A stretch of DNA of 64,000 bases. Origin: Aquabacter cavernae (lineage in GTDB: Bacteria > Pseudomonadota > Alphaproteobacteria > Rhizobiales > Xanthobacteraceae). Position 1 is the first letter of the stretch; each line of letters opens with the position of its first letter. The notes below the pieces were generated by a model. The model searched no databases. It had not been told where the DNA came from and saw nothing but the letters and a program-made list of their open reading frames with translations. Where the stretch lies: assembly GCF_003993795.1 (NCBI RefSeq), contig NZ_RWKV01000015.1:62001-126000 (forward strand), written 5' to 3'. A program made the position numbers and the translations under genes. Below, one piece after another: positions 6,899 through 16,711 of the stretch.

Positions 6899-8803
6899 AT
6901 GCGCTTTCCGCCCTCCTTCCTCGATGAGATCCGCACGCGCCTGCCGGTGTCGGATGTGGTGGGACGGCGGGTGAAGCTGAAAAAGCAGGGCCGCGAGTTC
7001 GCCGGGCTCTCGCCGTTCAATCCCGAAAAGACACCGTCCTTCTTCGTCAACGACCAGAAGGGCTTCTATCACTGCTTCTCCTCGGGCAAGCACGGCGACG
7101 TGTTCGACTTCCTGATGGAGACCGAAGGCCTGCCCTTCGGCGAGGCGGTGGAGCGCCTTGCCTCCATGGCGGGCCTGTCCCTGCCCGAAGTGACGCCGGA
7201 GGCGAGCGCCCGCGAGGAGCGGCGGCGCACCCTGCATGAGGTGCTGGCGCTCGCCGCAACCCATTTCGCCGAGACCCTCCAGGGCCGCTCCGGCGCCAAG
7301 GCGCGCGGCTATCTCTCCGACCGCGGCCTCGGCCCCGCCACCCAGAAGCGCTTCCGCCTCGGCTATGGCGCGGGCGAGCGGTTCCACCTGAAGGAAGCCC
7401 TGGGCAAGGCCGGGGTCGGCGTTCCCGACATGGTGGAAACGGGCCTGCTGGTCTCGGGCGAAGGCATCGCCGTTCCCTATGACCGGTTCCGCGACCGGGT
7501 GATGTTTCCCATCACGGACCTGAAGGGCCGGGTAGTGGGCTTCGGCGGGCGGGCGCTGGAGAAGGATGTCCAGGCGAAGTATCTCAACTCGCCGGAGACC
7601 CCCCTCTTCCACAAAGGCTCCCTGCTTTATAACGGCTTCGAGGCGCGCGCCGCCGTGCACAAGGGTGCGCGGCTCATCACCGTCGAAGGCTATGTGGACG
7701 TGATCGCCATGGTTGAGGCGGGCTTCGAGGGCGCGGTGGCGCCGCTCGGCACCGCCCTCACCGAGGACCAGCTCCAATTGCTCTGGCGCATGGCGGACGA
7801 GCCGACCCTGCTGTTCGACGGCGACAAGGCGGGGCGCCGCGCCGCCTTCCGCGCCATCGACATCGCCTTGCCGCACCTCAAGCCCGGCAAGAGCCTGGTC
7901 TTCGGCGCCCTGCCCGAGGGGCAGGATCCCGATGATTTGATCCGCCGCTCCGGCCGGGACGCCATGGAGGATGTGCTGGGGCGCTCCGAGCCGCTGGCCG
8001 CCATGCTCTGGGCGCGGGAGACGGAAAGCATCAACCTGGATACGCCCGAGCGGCGCGCGGCCCTGGAGGCGCGCCTTGCCGAGCTGGTGTCCGCCATCGC
8101 CGACGAAAGCGTGCGCCGTCATTACCGGCAGGATCTCAACGAGCGCATGCGCCGCCTGCTCTCCCCCGCCCCGGCGGCGGGCGTGTGGTCCGGCGGGCGG
8201 CCGCGCCAGGGCCAGGGCCAGGGCCGCGGCAAGCCTTTCGCGGCACCGCCCCTCGCCCCCAAGGGCGGCGATCTTGCCCGCACCTCCGCCATTGCGGGCG
8301 GTGCTTCCGTGATGCCGCGCAATGAGGCGTTGCTGCTGTTCTGCCTGCTCAACCACCCCTGGCTGATGGATGAGACCGGCGAGGAGATCGCCGCTTTGCC
8401 CTTCGCCAATGCGGATGCGGGGCGCCTGTGCCAGGCCACGCTGGAAGCCCATATGCTGGCCGACGGCGAAGTGGATCTGCCCCCGCTCCCGGCGGATGTG
8501 GAGGGCGTCGCGACCCGCGTGCGGGCGCTCGCCAACCCCCGTATGGACTGGCCAGCATATCCAGATACCGGCAGAGAGGATGTTCGCCTCTGGTGGCGCC
8601 AGCGCACGGCCTTGCATCTGAAGGCTTACGCGCTATCTAGAGAGCTGAGGGATGCCGAGCAGCAATTGGGTGACGACCCGAGCGAGGCAAATTTCGCGTG
8701 GTTGCGGGATGTGCGCGAGCGCTTGTCCGCTGCTGAAGGAACGGAGGCCCTGGTCGAGGGGTTCGGAGCGGCATCGGGTCGCTCATCTGCGCGCTCCATA
8801 TGA
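6899..8803 (+). CDS. dnaG: DNA primase
   Basis: This 634-residue primase makes RNA primers for replication. Domains in order are an N-terminal CHC2 zinc-ribbon region (1-100), the catalytic core with TOPRIM (ITVEGYVDVIAMVEAG, then LLFDGDKAGRRAA), a Pro/Gly/Gln-rich linker near 425-445, and a helical DnaB-binding tail. The zinc ribbon is odd: the four ligand positions are S38, N41, C59 and S62 instead of Cys, His, Cys, Cys, so zinc is unlikely to bind. The surrounding EKTPSFFVNDQKGFYHCF frame is otherwise intact. To my knowledge a similar loss occurs in relatives such as Bradyrhizobium. It forms the usual macromolecular-synthesis pair with rpoD, 181 bases downstream. Confidence 0.95.
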   Translation: MRFPPSFLDEIRTRLPVSDVVGRRVKLKKQGREFAGLSPFNPEKTPSFFVNDQKGFYHCFSSGKHGDVFDFLMETEGLPFGEAVERLASMAGLSLPEVTPEASAREERRRTLHEVLALAATHFAETLQGRSGAKARGYLSDRGLGPATQKRFRLGYGAGERFHLKEALGKAGVGVPDMVETGLLVSGEGIAVPYDRFRDRVMFPITDLKGRVVGFGGRALEKDVQAKYLNSPETPLFHKGSLLYNGFEARAAVHKGARLITVEGYVDVIAMVEAGFEGAVAPLGTALTEDQLQLLWRMADEPTLLFDGDKAGRRAAFRAIDIALPHLKPGKSLVFGALPEGQDPDDLIRRSGRDAMEDVLGRSEPLAAMLWARETESINLDTPERRAALEARLAELVSAIADESVRRHYRQDLNERMRRLLSPAPAAGVWSGGRPRQGQGQGRGKPFAAPPLAPKGGDLARTSAIAGGASVMPRNEALLLFCLLNHPWLMDETGEEIAALPFANADAGRLCQATLEAHMLADGEVDLPPLPADVEGVATRVRALANPRMDWPAYPDTGREDVRLWWRQRTALHLKAYALSRELRDAEQQLGDDPSEANFAWLRDVRERLSAAEGTEALVEGFGAASGRSSARSI

Positions 8804-8916
8804 GCGCACTCCTTAACGCGGATCGAAATACACGGGCTGCCACGCCTTAAAGTGCGGGGCGGTTCAGGCTGATTTAACGGGATCGCCTTAAAAGACGATC
8901 CTAGCAGGATGTACAG

Positions 8917-8944
8917 GGCGGCGGACCTTAGCGGTCACGCCGCC
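8917..8944 (+). promoter_or_regulatory. Hairpin in the dnaG-rpoD spacer
   Basis: The 181-base spacer contains a two-part hairpin: outer arms GGCGGC / GCCGCC and inner arms GACC / GGTC around TTAGC. A smaller GGATCG / CGATCC pair lies at 8880-8901. Neither is followed by a U tract, so these could be rpoD leader structure, a weak attenuator or an RNA-processing site rather than a terminator. The rpoD ribosome site CAGGAGAAGTCC follows 30 bases later. Confidence 0.35.
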
Positions 8945-8984
8945 ATTTGGCCGTCGGCACGCGGCTCAGGTTCAGGAGAAGTCC

Positions 8985-10988
<2,004 letters not shown>

Positions 10989-11017
10989 AGCCACGCTTCT
11001 CCCGCAGGCAGCCGGAA

Positions 11018-11048
11018 ACCCCTCGCCTGAATAGGCGAGGGGTTTTTT
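11018..11048 (+). terminator. rpoD terminator
   Basis: A 10-bp stem (CCCCTCGCCT, loop GAAT, AGGCGAGGGG) at 11019-11042 is followed by six T. It lies directly after rpoD. Confidence 0.95.
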
Positions 11049-11412
11049 GTTGGTCTCATTAAATATTTCTTAATTATCCCTTAACACCGAATATTATCCA
11101 CAATGACGACAACAACTTTCAGACAATCTCGAATACTATTCTATATCGTATCATTATATTTCGCATATATATCGGCACATACATTTCAATACTGAAATAT
11201 AAAGCGAAATCGCGTCGTCATTAAACTGATACCCCAAATCAGTAATTGTTGCATCGACGCAACACGCGCTTCAAATGCGATCCTTTCAACACTCCACCCT
11301 CGATTGCGCCCGTGAATACCTCCCCTTTCAGAAGGTAGAATGGTAGAGTCATTCGGACTTTTCCGATCGATCGCTTTTCCGTGCCCCACATAGGGCCCTT
11401 GCGAGGATTTTT
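11049..11412. other. AT-rich, gene-free promoter region of the autotransporter
   Basis: About 170 bases after the rpoD terminator are strongly AT-rich, and the rest is mixed. No gene is supported on either strand; the one open frame on the minus strand has no ribosome site or recognisable product. The 3' end carries CGAGGATTTTT, the ribosome site of the autotransporter gene. The compositional break suggests an acquired promoter, or one bound by a xenogeneic-silencing or MucR-type protein. Confidence 0.55.
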
Positions 11413-14400
11413 ATGCCAAATCGTACGGCTTCAGCGACCGCGCTCTTCGCTCGCCCCCTCAATCGGACCAATGGCCTCGACGCTGCGGGCCAAAAGAGGG
11501 CAGGCTTTTCGATCGGAAGCAAAATCCTTCAGTCGCTTAGGAGTTCGAAAAACAAGTCTTCGCTGGCGAAAATTATAACGCGCCCCCAAATGTCCCTTGC
11601 CGCATTATTGCTTGCGTCCACGTCGAGCATAGCGTGGTCGCAATCGGTTCTGGTGCTTGGCCAATCCAATAGCGACGGCCAGGCGGCTGCGACGGGGTTG
11701 GCGGCCCTGCTGACCGCATCGGGATATACACCTACTGTAACGTATAATCCCACAGATGTGACTGGAAATTTAAACTCATTCTCACAAGTATGGGATGTTC
11801 GCCATTTGACTGCGATTGGTGCAGCCGAAAGCCAGAGCTATATGAATTACCTGAACTCTGCTGGCGGCTTATTTCTTTTGGGCGAAAATTCTGGTTTTGT
11901 AACACGAAATACATCAGTCGTTGATTTCATCGTGAATGCGGGTGGAGGCACCATCGCTTACGGCGGCACTACAGTTTTTACGCAGTATGTGACTGACGTC
12001 TTCAATGGTAACGGCACTGTTGTGGCAAATTCGGCGACCCCGATCGCGGTCCCCGCAGCCGGCACATTCTCCGACCCAGGCAATGGCGTTTACATCACCA
12101 CGTCCCAACCTGACGGTGCGGGCAGCGGCACCGGCATTGCCTTCGGTACGGGCGCACTCACCAATGCCCAGACCGGCCGCCTCATGACCTATCTTGATAT
12201 CAATACATTTCAGGCATCCTTCTATAGTAGCAACCTCGCATTGCGCGCACTGGTCATGCGGATGATTGGCTTCGTCCAGGGCGATGTCATAATTCCCATC
12301 GGCGGCGATCAGATCATCGACACCAGCAAGCCGAGCTTCAACCTCAGCGATCCTGCCGCGGTGGCCGCAAACATTACCTTCGCAGGCGGCACACTCGACC
12401 TGACCAATGCTGTTGACCCCAACAATATTGTCGTCACCCAGCCGGTGATGATCGAGGAAACCGGCGCCTTCATCAATACGGTCGGCACCACGGGGACTTT
12501 CACGGGTGTCATCAGCGGCGACGGCGGTCTCGTCGTCCTCGGACAGGGCACGCTCGTGCTGACCGGCGCCAACACCTATCAAGGCGGCACGCTGGTAACC
12601 GATTCCTCGACGCTCCAGATTGCACGCAGCGATTCCTTGGGCACCGGTAGCCTGGCTCTCAGCGGGGGGCGCCTGCTGGCTGGGGCCGCGATGGATATCG
12701 GAACGCAGGTCACCCTGATGAGCGGCCTGAATTCCATCGATACCGGCGGCTACGCGGTCACGCTGAACGGCATCGTCAGCGGTAGCGGGAGCTTCGTTAA
12801 GTCCGGTGACGGCACGCTGACGCTGACCGGCGCCAACTCATATCTGGGCGGCACGATCATCGCGCGCGGCGCTCTCCGGGTGTCTTCGGACGAGAATCTG
12901 GGCGACAGCTCCGGTGCCCTCGGGCTCATGGGTGCTGCCACACTCGTCACCACCGCGAACATCACCTCGGCGCGGGCCGTGACGCTCGGCACCGGCGGCG
13001 GGACATTCGCGCCGGACACCGGCACGACGCTCACACTGTCCGGCACCATCACCGGCGCGGGCGACCTCGTGAAGGACGGGCTCGGAACGCTGATCCTCCT
13101 CGGCGCCAACGATTTCGGCGGCGGCACCACCATTAATGCCGGCATCCTCCAGATCGGCAATGGCGGCACCTCGGGCTCCATCATTGGTGACATCGCCGTC
13201 AATCAGACCGGCACGCTCATCTTCAATGCGTCCGGCAACGGCGTCTTGTCTGGAAATATCACCGGCGCGGGCGGCCTCGTGAAGGACGGTGACGGCACGC
13301 TGACGCTGACCGGGACCAACAATTTTGGCGGCGGCACCACCATTAATGACGGCGCCCTCCAGATCGGCAATGGCGGCACCTCGGGCACCATCACCGGCGA
13401 CATCGCCGTCAACCAGAACGCCGCGCTCATCTTCAACTCCTCCAGCGCCGGCACCTTCGCAGGCACCATTTCCGGTGCCGGCGGCCTCTTGAAGGATGGT
13501 GACGGCACGCTGGCGCTCACAGGAGCCAACGAGTATTTGGGCGGGACGGTCATCGCGCGCGGTGCTCTCCGGGTGTCTTCGGACGAGAATCTGGGCGACA
13601 GCTCCGGTGCCCTCGGGCTCATGGGCGCCGCCACCCTCGCCACCACCGCGAACATCACCTCGGCGCGCGCCATTACGCTCGGCACCGGCGGCGGGACGTT
13701 CGCGCCGGACACCGGCACGACGCTCACACTGTCCGGCACCATCACCGGCGCGGGCGGCCTCGTGAAGGACGGGCTCGGAACGCTGATCCTCCTCGGCGCC
13801 AATGATTATGGCGGCGGCACCACCATTAATGCCGGCACCCTCCAGCTCGGCAATGGCGGCACCTCGGGCACCATCACCGGCGACGTCGCCGTCAACCAGA
13901 ACGGCACGCTCGCCTTCAACTATTCCGGCAGCTACATCTTCGCAGGCGACATCACCGGCACGGGAACGGTGAGCTTCATCGGCGGCACGGTGCAGTTCTC
14001 CAACCCCAATGCCTATGGCGGCACCATTGTCGTGGATGGCAGCACCCTGACCCTCCAGAATGGCTCCTCCAGCGGCGCCAGCTACGCCATCAATGACGGC
14101 GGCGTCATCGGGGGCAACGCCACCATCGGCGGCCTGGAGGTGAATAGCGGCGGCACGGCGGCGCCGGGCAACTCTCCCGGCACCATCACGGTGAACGGCA
14201 CCGTCGCCTTCAACGCCGGCAGCCTCTATCGGGTGGATGTGACCCCCACGGGCCAGCACGACCTGATCACCGCCACGGGTGCGGTCACCATCGATCCGGG
14301 TGCCAGCGTCCAGGTGGCGGCGGTGCCGGGCGTATACGTTCCGAACAGCACTTACACCATCCTGAGCGGTGCCTCAGTCACGGGGACTTTCGGCTCGGTC

Positions 14401-15615
14401 ACGTCCGACTATGCCTTCCTCACGCCGACGCTCAGCTATGACAGCAATGAGGTCTTCCTCGTTCTGGCCTATAAGGGCGTGGGCTTCGCCCCCTTCGCGA
14501 CGACGTCCAACCAGATCGCGGTGGCCAATGCCGCCGAAGCGCTCGGCTTGGGCAACCCGGTGTTTGACGCCATCATCCAGTTGCCGGTCTCGGACGTGTC
14601 TCCGGCGCTCAATGCCCTCTCCGGCGAGGTCTATGCCTCCACGTCGAGCGTGATCCAGCAGCAGTCCATCTATGTGCGTGATGCGGTCACCGCCCGCCTG
14701 CGTCAGTCCGTGACCACGACCGGCGCCGCACCGCTCTCCTCCGCAACCAATGCCGCGGCCCCCGCCACCGCACAGCTCGGCCCCGGCCTGACCCCCACCC
14801 TATGGGCCCAGGGCTATGGCGGATGGGGCGATACGTTCAGCAACGGCAATGCCGCCTCCATCTCCAACTCCATCGGCGGCTTCCTCATGGGTGCCGACGT
14901 GGCGGTGCTGCCCAATGCGCGCGTGGGCATCTTCGGCGGGTTCAGCCAGTCGCAGTTCGACATGGATGCCCGATCTTCCTCCGGCTCCATGGACAATTAC
15001 GACCTCGGCCTTTACGGCGCCGTCCAGTTCGGCGCCTGGGGCCTCAGGGGCGGGCTTTCCTATGCGTGGCACGATGTCTCGGTCGGCCGAACGGTGGCCT
15101 TCCCGGGCGTCTCCCAGACGCTGGATGCGGGCTATACCCTGGGCACCACCCAGTTGTTCGGGGAGGTGAGCTATGCGTCCGTCCTGGGCCAGTACGCCTT
15201 TGAACCCTTTGTCGGCCTTGCCTACGTGGCAACCAATGGGGCCTCCGCCACCGAGACCGGCGGCTATGCGAGCCTCGGAGTGGAGATCGGGGGTTTCGAG
15301 ACCCTCTACACGACCCTGGGCCTGCGGATGGCCACATCGCTTCGTGTGATGGAGCACACGCTGACACCGAGCCTGTCATTGGGCTGGCAGCACGCCTTCG
15401 GCGACACCACGCCAAGCGCCGCCCTGCTGTTCCAGGGCGGCACGACACCCTTCCAGTTGACCGGCACACCCATCGCGCAGGATGCGGTGCTGCTGGGAGC
15501 AGGGCTGTCCTATGCCCTGTCGGACGTTTCCGCCCTGTCGGTGAACTATAATGGGCAATTGGCGTCCGCCGCCTCGCAGAACGCCTTCACCGCGCAATTC
15601 TCGCTGAAGTTCTAA
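11413..15615 (+). CDS. Autotransporter (type Va) with PATR repeats and amidotransferase-like head
   Basis: This 1400-residue protein should be secreted across the outer membrane by its own barrel. It has an unusually long basic N-region and a signal peptide ending near 76 (SLAALLLASTSSIAWS). An N-terminal head follows at about 78-290 (SVLVLGQSNSD, YMNYLNSAGGLFLLGENSGF) that looks like a ThuA / class I amidotransferase-like Rossmann domain. At least seven passenger-associated repeats of the type GAGGLVKDGDGTLTLTGAN..GGTTI come next, to about 880. A linker leads to a C-terminal autotransporter barrel (about 1128-1400) ending in Phe (FSLKF). A GAGGA site precedes the ATG. Two blocks 693 bases apart are near-identical. 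Substrate or binding partner is unknown. Confidence 0.88.
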   Translation: MPNRTASATALFARPLNRTNGLDAAGQKRAGFSIGSKILQSLRSSKNKSSLAKIITRPQMSLAALLLASTSSIAWSQSVLVLGQSNSDGQAAATGLAALLTASGYTPTVTYNPTDVTGNLNSFSQVWDVRHLTAIGAAESQSYMNYLNSAGGLFLLGENSGFVTRNTSVVDFIVNAGGGTIAYGGTTVFTQYVTDVFNGNGTVVANSATPIAVPAAGTFSDPGNGVYITTSQPDGAGSGTGIAFGTGALTNAQTGRLMTYLDINTFQASFYSSNLALRALVMRMIGFVQGDVIIPIGGDQIIDTSKPSFNLSDPAAVAANITFAGGTLDLTNAVDPNNIVVTQPVMIEETGAFINTVGTTGTFTGVISGDGGLVVLGQGTLVLTGANTYQGGTLVTDSSTLQIARSDSLGTGSLALSGGRLLAGAAMDIGTQVTLMSGLNSIDTGGYAVTLNGIVSGSGSFVKSGDGTLTLTGANSYLGGTIIARGALRVSSDENLGDSSGALGLMGAATLVTTANITSARAVTLGTGGGTFAPDTGTTLTLSGTITGAGDLVKDGLGTLILLGANDFGGGTTINAGILQIGNGGTSGSIIGDIAVNQTGTLIFNASGNGVLSGNITGAGGLVKDGDGTLTLTGTNNFGGGTTINDGALQIGNGGTSGTITGDIAVNQNAALIFNSSSAGTFAGTISGAGGLLKDGDGTLALTGANEYLGGTVIARGALRVSSDENLGDSSGALGLMGAATLATTANITSARAITLGTGGGTFAPDTGTTLTLSGTITGAGGLVKDGLGTLILLGANDYGGGTTINAGTLQLGNGGTSGTITGDVAVNQNGTLAFNYSGSYIFAGDITGTGTVSFIGGTVQFSNPNAYGGTIVVDGSTLTLQNGSSSGASYAINDGGVIGGNATIGGLEVNSGGTAAPGNSPGTITVNGTVAFNAGSLYRVDVTPTGQHDLITATGAVTIDPGASVQVAAVPGVYVPNSTYTILSGASVTGTFGSVTSDYAFLTPTLSYDSNEVFLVLAYKGVGFAPFATTSNQIAVANAAEALGLGNPVFDAIIQLPVSDVSPALNALSGEVYASTSSVIQQQSIYVRDAVTARLRQSVTTTGAAPLSSATNAAAPATAQLGPGLTPTLWAQGYGGWGDTFSNGNAASISNSIGGFLMGADVAVLPNARVGIFGGFSQSQFDMDARSSSGSMDNYDLGLYGAVQFGAWGLRGGLSYAWHDVSVGRTVAFPGVSQTLDAGYTLGTTQLFGEVSYASVLGQYAFEPFVGLAYVATNGASATETGGYASLGVEIGGFETLYTTLGLRMATSLRVMEHTLTPSLSLGWQHAFGDTTPSAALLFQGGTTPFQLTGTPIAQDAVLLGAGLSYALSDVSALSVNYNGQLASAASQNAFTAQFSLKF
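12808..13898 (+). repeat. Internal near-identical duplication in the autotransporter gene
   Basis: The segment 12808-13205 recurs at 13501-13898, an offset of 693 bases (231 codons). The best stretch, from ATCGCGCGCGG through CACTGTCCGGCACC, differs at only scattered, mostly third-position bases. A related shorter module lies between the copies at about 13262-13500. The pattern fits recent in-frame duplication of passenger repeats. Confidence 0.85.
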
Positions 15616-15621
15616 GACCAT

Positions 15622-15646
15622 CGGCCCCGGCCTTCGACCGGGGCCG
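15622..15646 (+). terminator. Hairpin downstream of the autotransporter gene
   Basis: A 9-bp GC stem (CGGCCCCGG, loop CCTTCGA, CCGGGGCCG) starts seven bases after the stop codon. It lacks a long T run, so its strength as a terminator is uncertain. Confidence 0.6.
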
Positions 15647-15662
15647 CATGGCTTTCGCTCAC

Positions 15663-15690
15663 GCGCAACTCGGCTGTTGCCGAGTTGCGC
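15663..15690. repeat. UGUU-loop hairpin element
   Basis: A perfect 12-bp inverted repeat (GCGCAACTCGGC, loop TGTT, GCCGAGTTGCGC) lies between two convergent genes. The flank ATGGCTTTCGCTCACG and the TGTT loop resemble the paired hairpins at 63280-63343, so this looks like one unit of a dispersed REP-like family. It may also help end transcription of the two convergent genes. Confidence 0.55.
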
Positions 15691-15706
15691 CGCGTACCGG
15701 CGCCCC

Positions 15707-16654
15707 TCAGGGCATCGCCACCATGTGATAGCCCGCCCCTTCCCGCTCGATAATGCCGCGGTCCGCGAGATGCGAGCCCATGACCGGAATGCGCTCCACG
15801 GCCATGCGGTCCAGCATGCGGGCGCGGGTTTCGGCGGCCTGGGTGCGGTTCACGTCGAACAGGACCGACCAGGCCGGATGCGGGAATTGCAGCGGGCCCA
15901 CATGCATGATGTCCGCCCACATGAGCAGGGAATTGTGCCCGTCCTCGATCATCACGCCCATATGGCCCGGCGTGTGGCCGGGCTCGGGGATCGCCTTGAG
16001 GCCGGAAAACAGCTCCACCTCCCCGTTCACCGCCCGCACTTTCTTCGGATAGGCCGAGAGCACAGCCCGCGCTGCGCCGAAATAGCCGTCCATGCCCTGG
16101 GGCGCGCGGGAGCGGATGCCGTCATCCATCCAGAACTCGATTTCGCTGTGCTGGACCACGAGTTCCGCATTGGGGAAGACCGGCTTGCCCGCCGCGTCGA
16201 TGGTGCCGCCCGCATGGTCCACATGCAGGTGGGTGAGGATGACAGCCTCCACCTTGGTCCGGTCCAGCCCGGCGGCCGCGAGCGCCCGCGCCACCTTGCC
16301 CAGATCCGCGCCGCCCGCAGCGCCGGTGCCCGCATCGATGAGGATCAGCCGCCCGTTGCGCTCCACCGCGAAGGCATTGACCGGAATGGGCAGCGGCCCC
16401 GCCGCCGGCGCGCCCATGGCGCGGATCAGCTTCGCCCCGTCGGGCGAGGCGGCGTCGGGCACCATGGCGAGGGGCAAGGGAAACAGGCCATCCAGCAGCG
16501 GCGTCACCTTGAACGCCCCCACCTGGACCGGCCCCGCCGAGAGCGGCTGGGCGAAGGCGGGGTCGAGCCGCAGCCAGGGCGCCGCCGCACAAGCGGCGGC
16601 CCCGGCCAGGAAATGGCGGCGCGAGGGACGGGACAGCGACGTTCCAGCAGGCAT
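15707..16654 (-). CDS. Tat-exported MBL-fold metallo-hydrolase
   Basis: This 315-residue protein has a twin-arginine signal (SRPSRRHFLAGAA) and then a metallo-beta-lactamase fold. The metal motif THLHVDHAGG is intact, followed by PEPGHTPGHMG and a MWADIMHVG segment, so two zinc ions in the periplasm are likely. It resembles the lactonase / quinoprotein relay branch more than true beta-lactamases. The ATG at 16654 has an AAGGAG site; the GTG 18 bases upstream overlaps that site and is less likely. It is the last gene of the leftward run behind ppx, 57 bases downstream. The substrate is unknown. Confidence 0.85.
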   Translation of the reverse strand: MPAGTSLSRPSRRHFLAGAAACAAAPWLRLDPAFAQPLSAGPVQVGAFKVTPLLDGLFPLPLAMVPDAASPDGAKLIRAMGAPAAGPLPIPVNAFAVERNGRLILIDAGTGAAGGADLGKVARALAAAGLDRTKVEAVILTHLHVDHAGGTIDAAGKPVFPNAELVVQHSEIEFWMDDGIRSRAPQGMDGYFGAARAVLSAYPKKVRAVNGEVELFSGLKAIPEPGHTPGHMGVMIEDGHNSLLMWADIMHVGPLQFPHPAWSVLFDVNRTQAAETRARMLDRMAVERIPVMGSHLADRGIIEREGAGYHMVAMP

Positions 16655-16711
16655 GGCCCTTGCTCCTTCCACAGGTCTCGCCGGCCGCGCCCACCCGGGA
16701 GGGAGCGGCGA

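Noticed and set aside
11186-11389. Small minus-strand gene in the AT-rich block
   Set aside because: No ribosome site, no recognisable product and no supporting codon bias.
12500-14000. Regularly spaced repeats considered as a CRISPR or tandem-repeat array
   Set aside because: Spacing follows codons, the units are 200-700 bases, and they translate into known passenger-associated autotransporter repeats.
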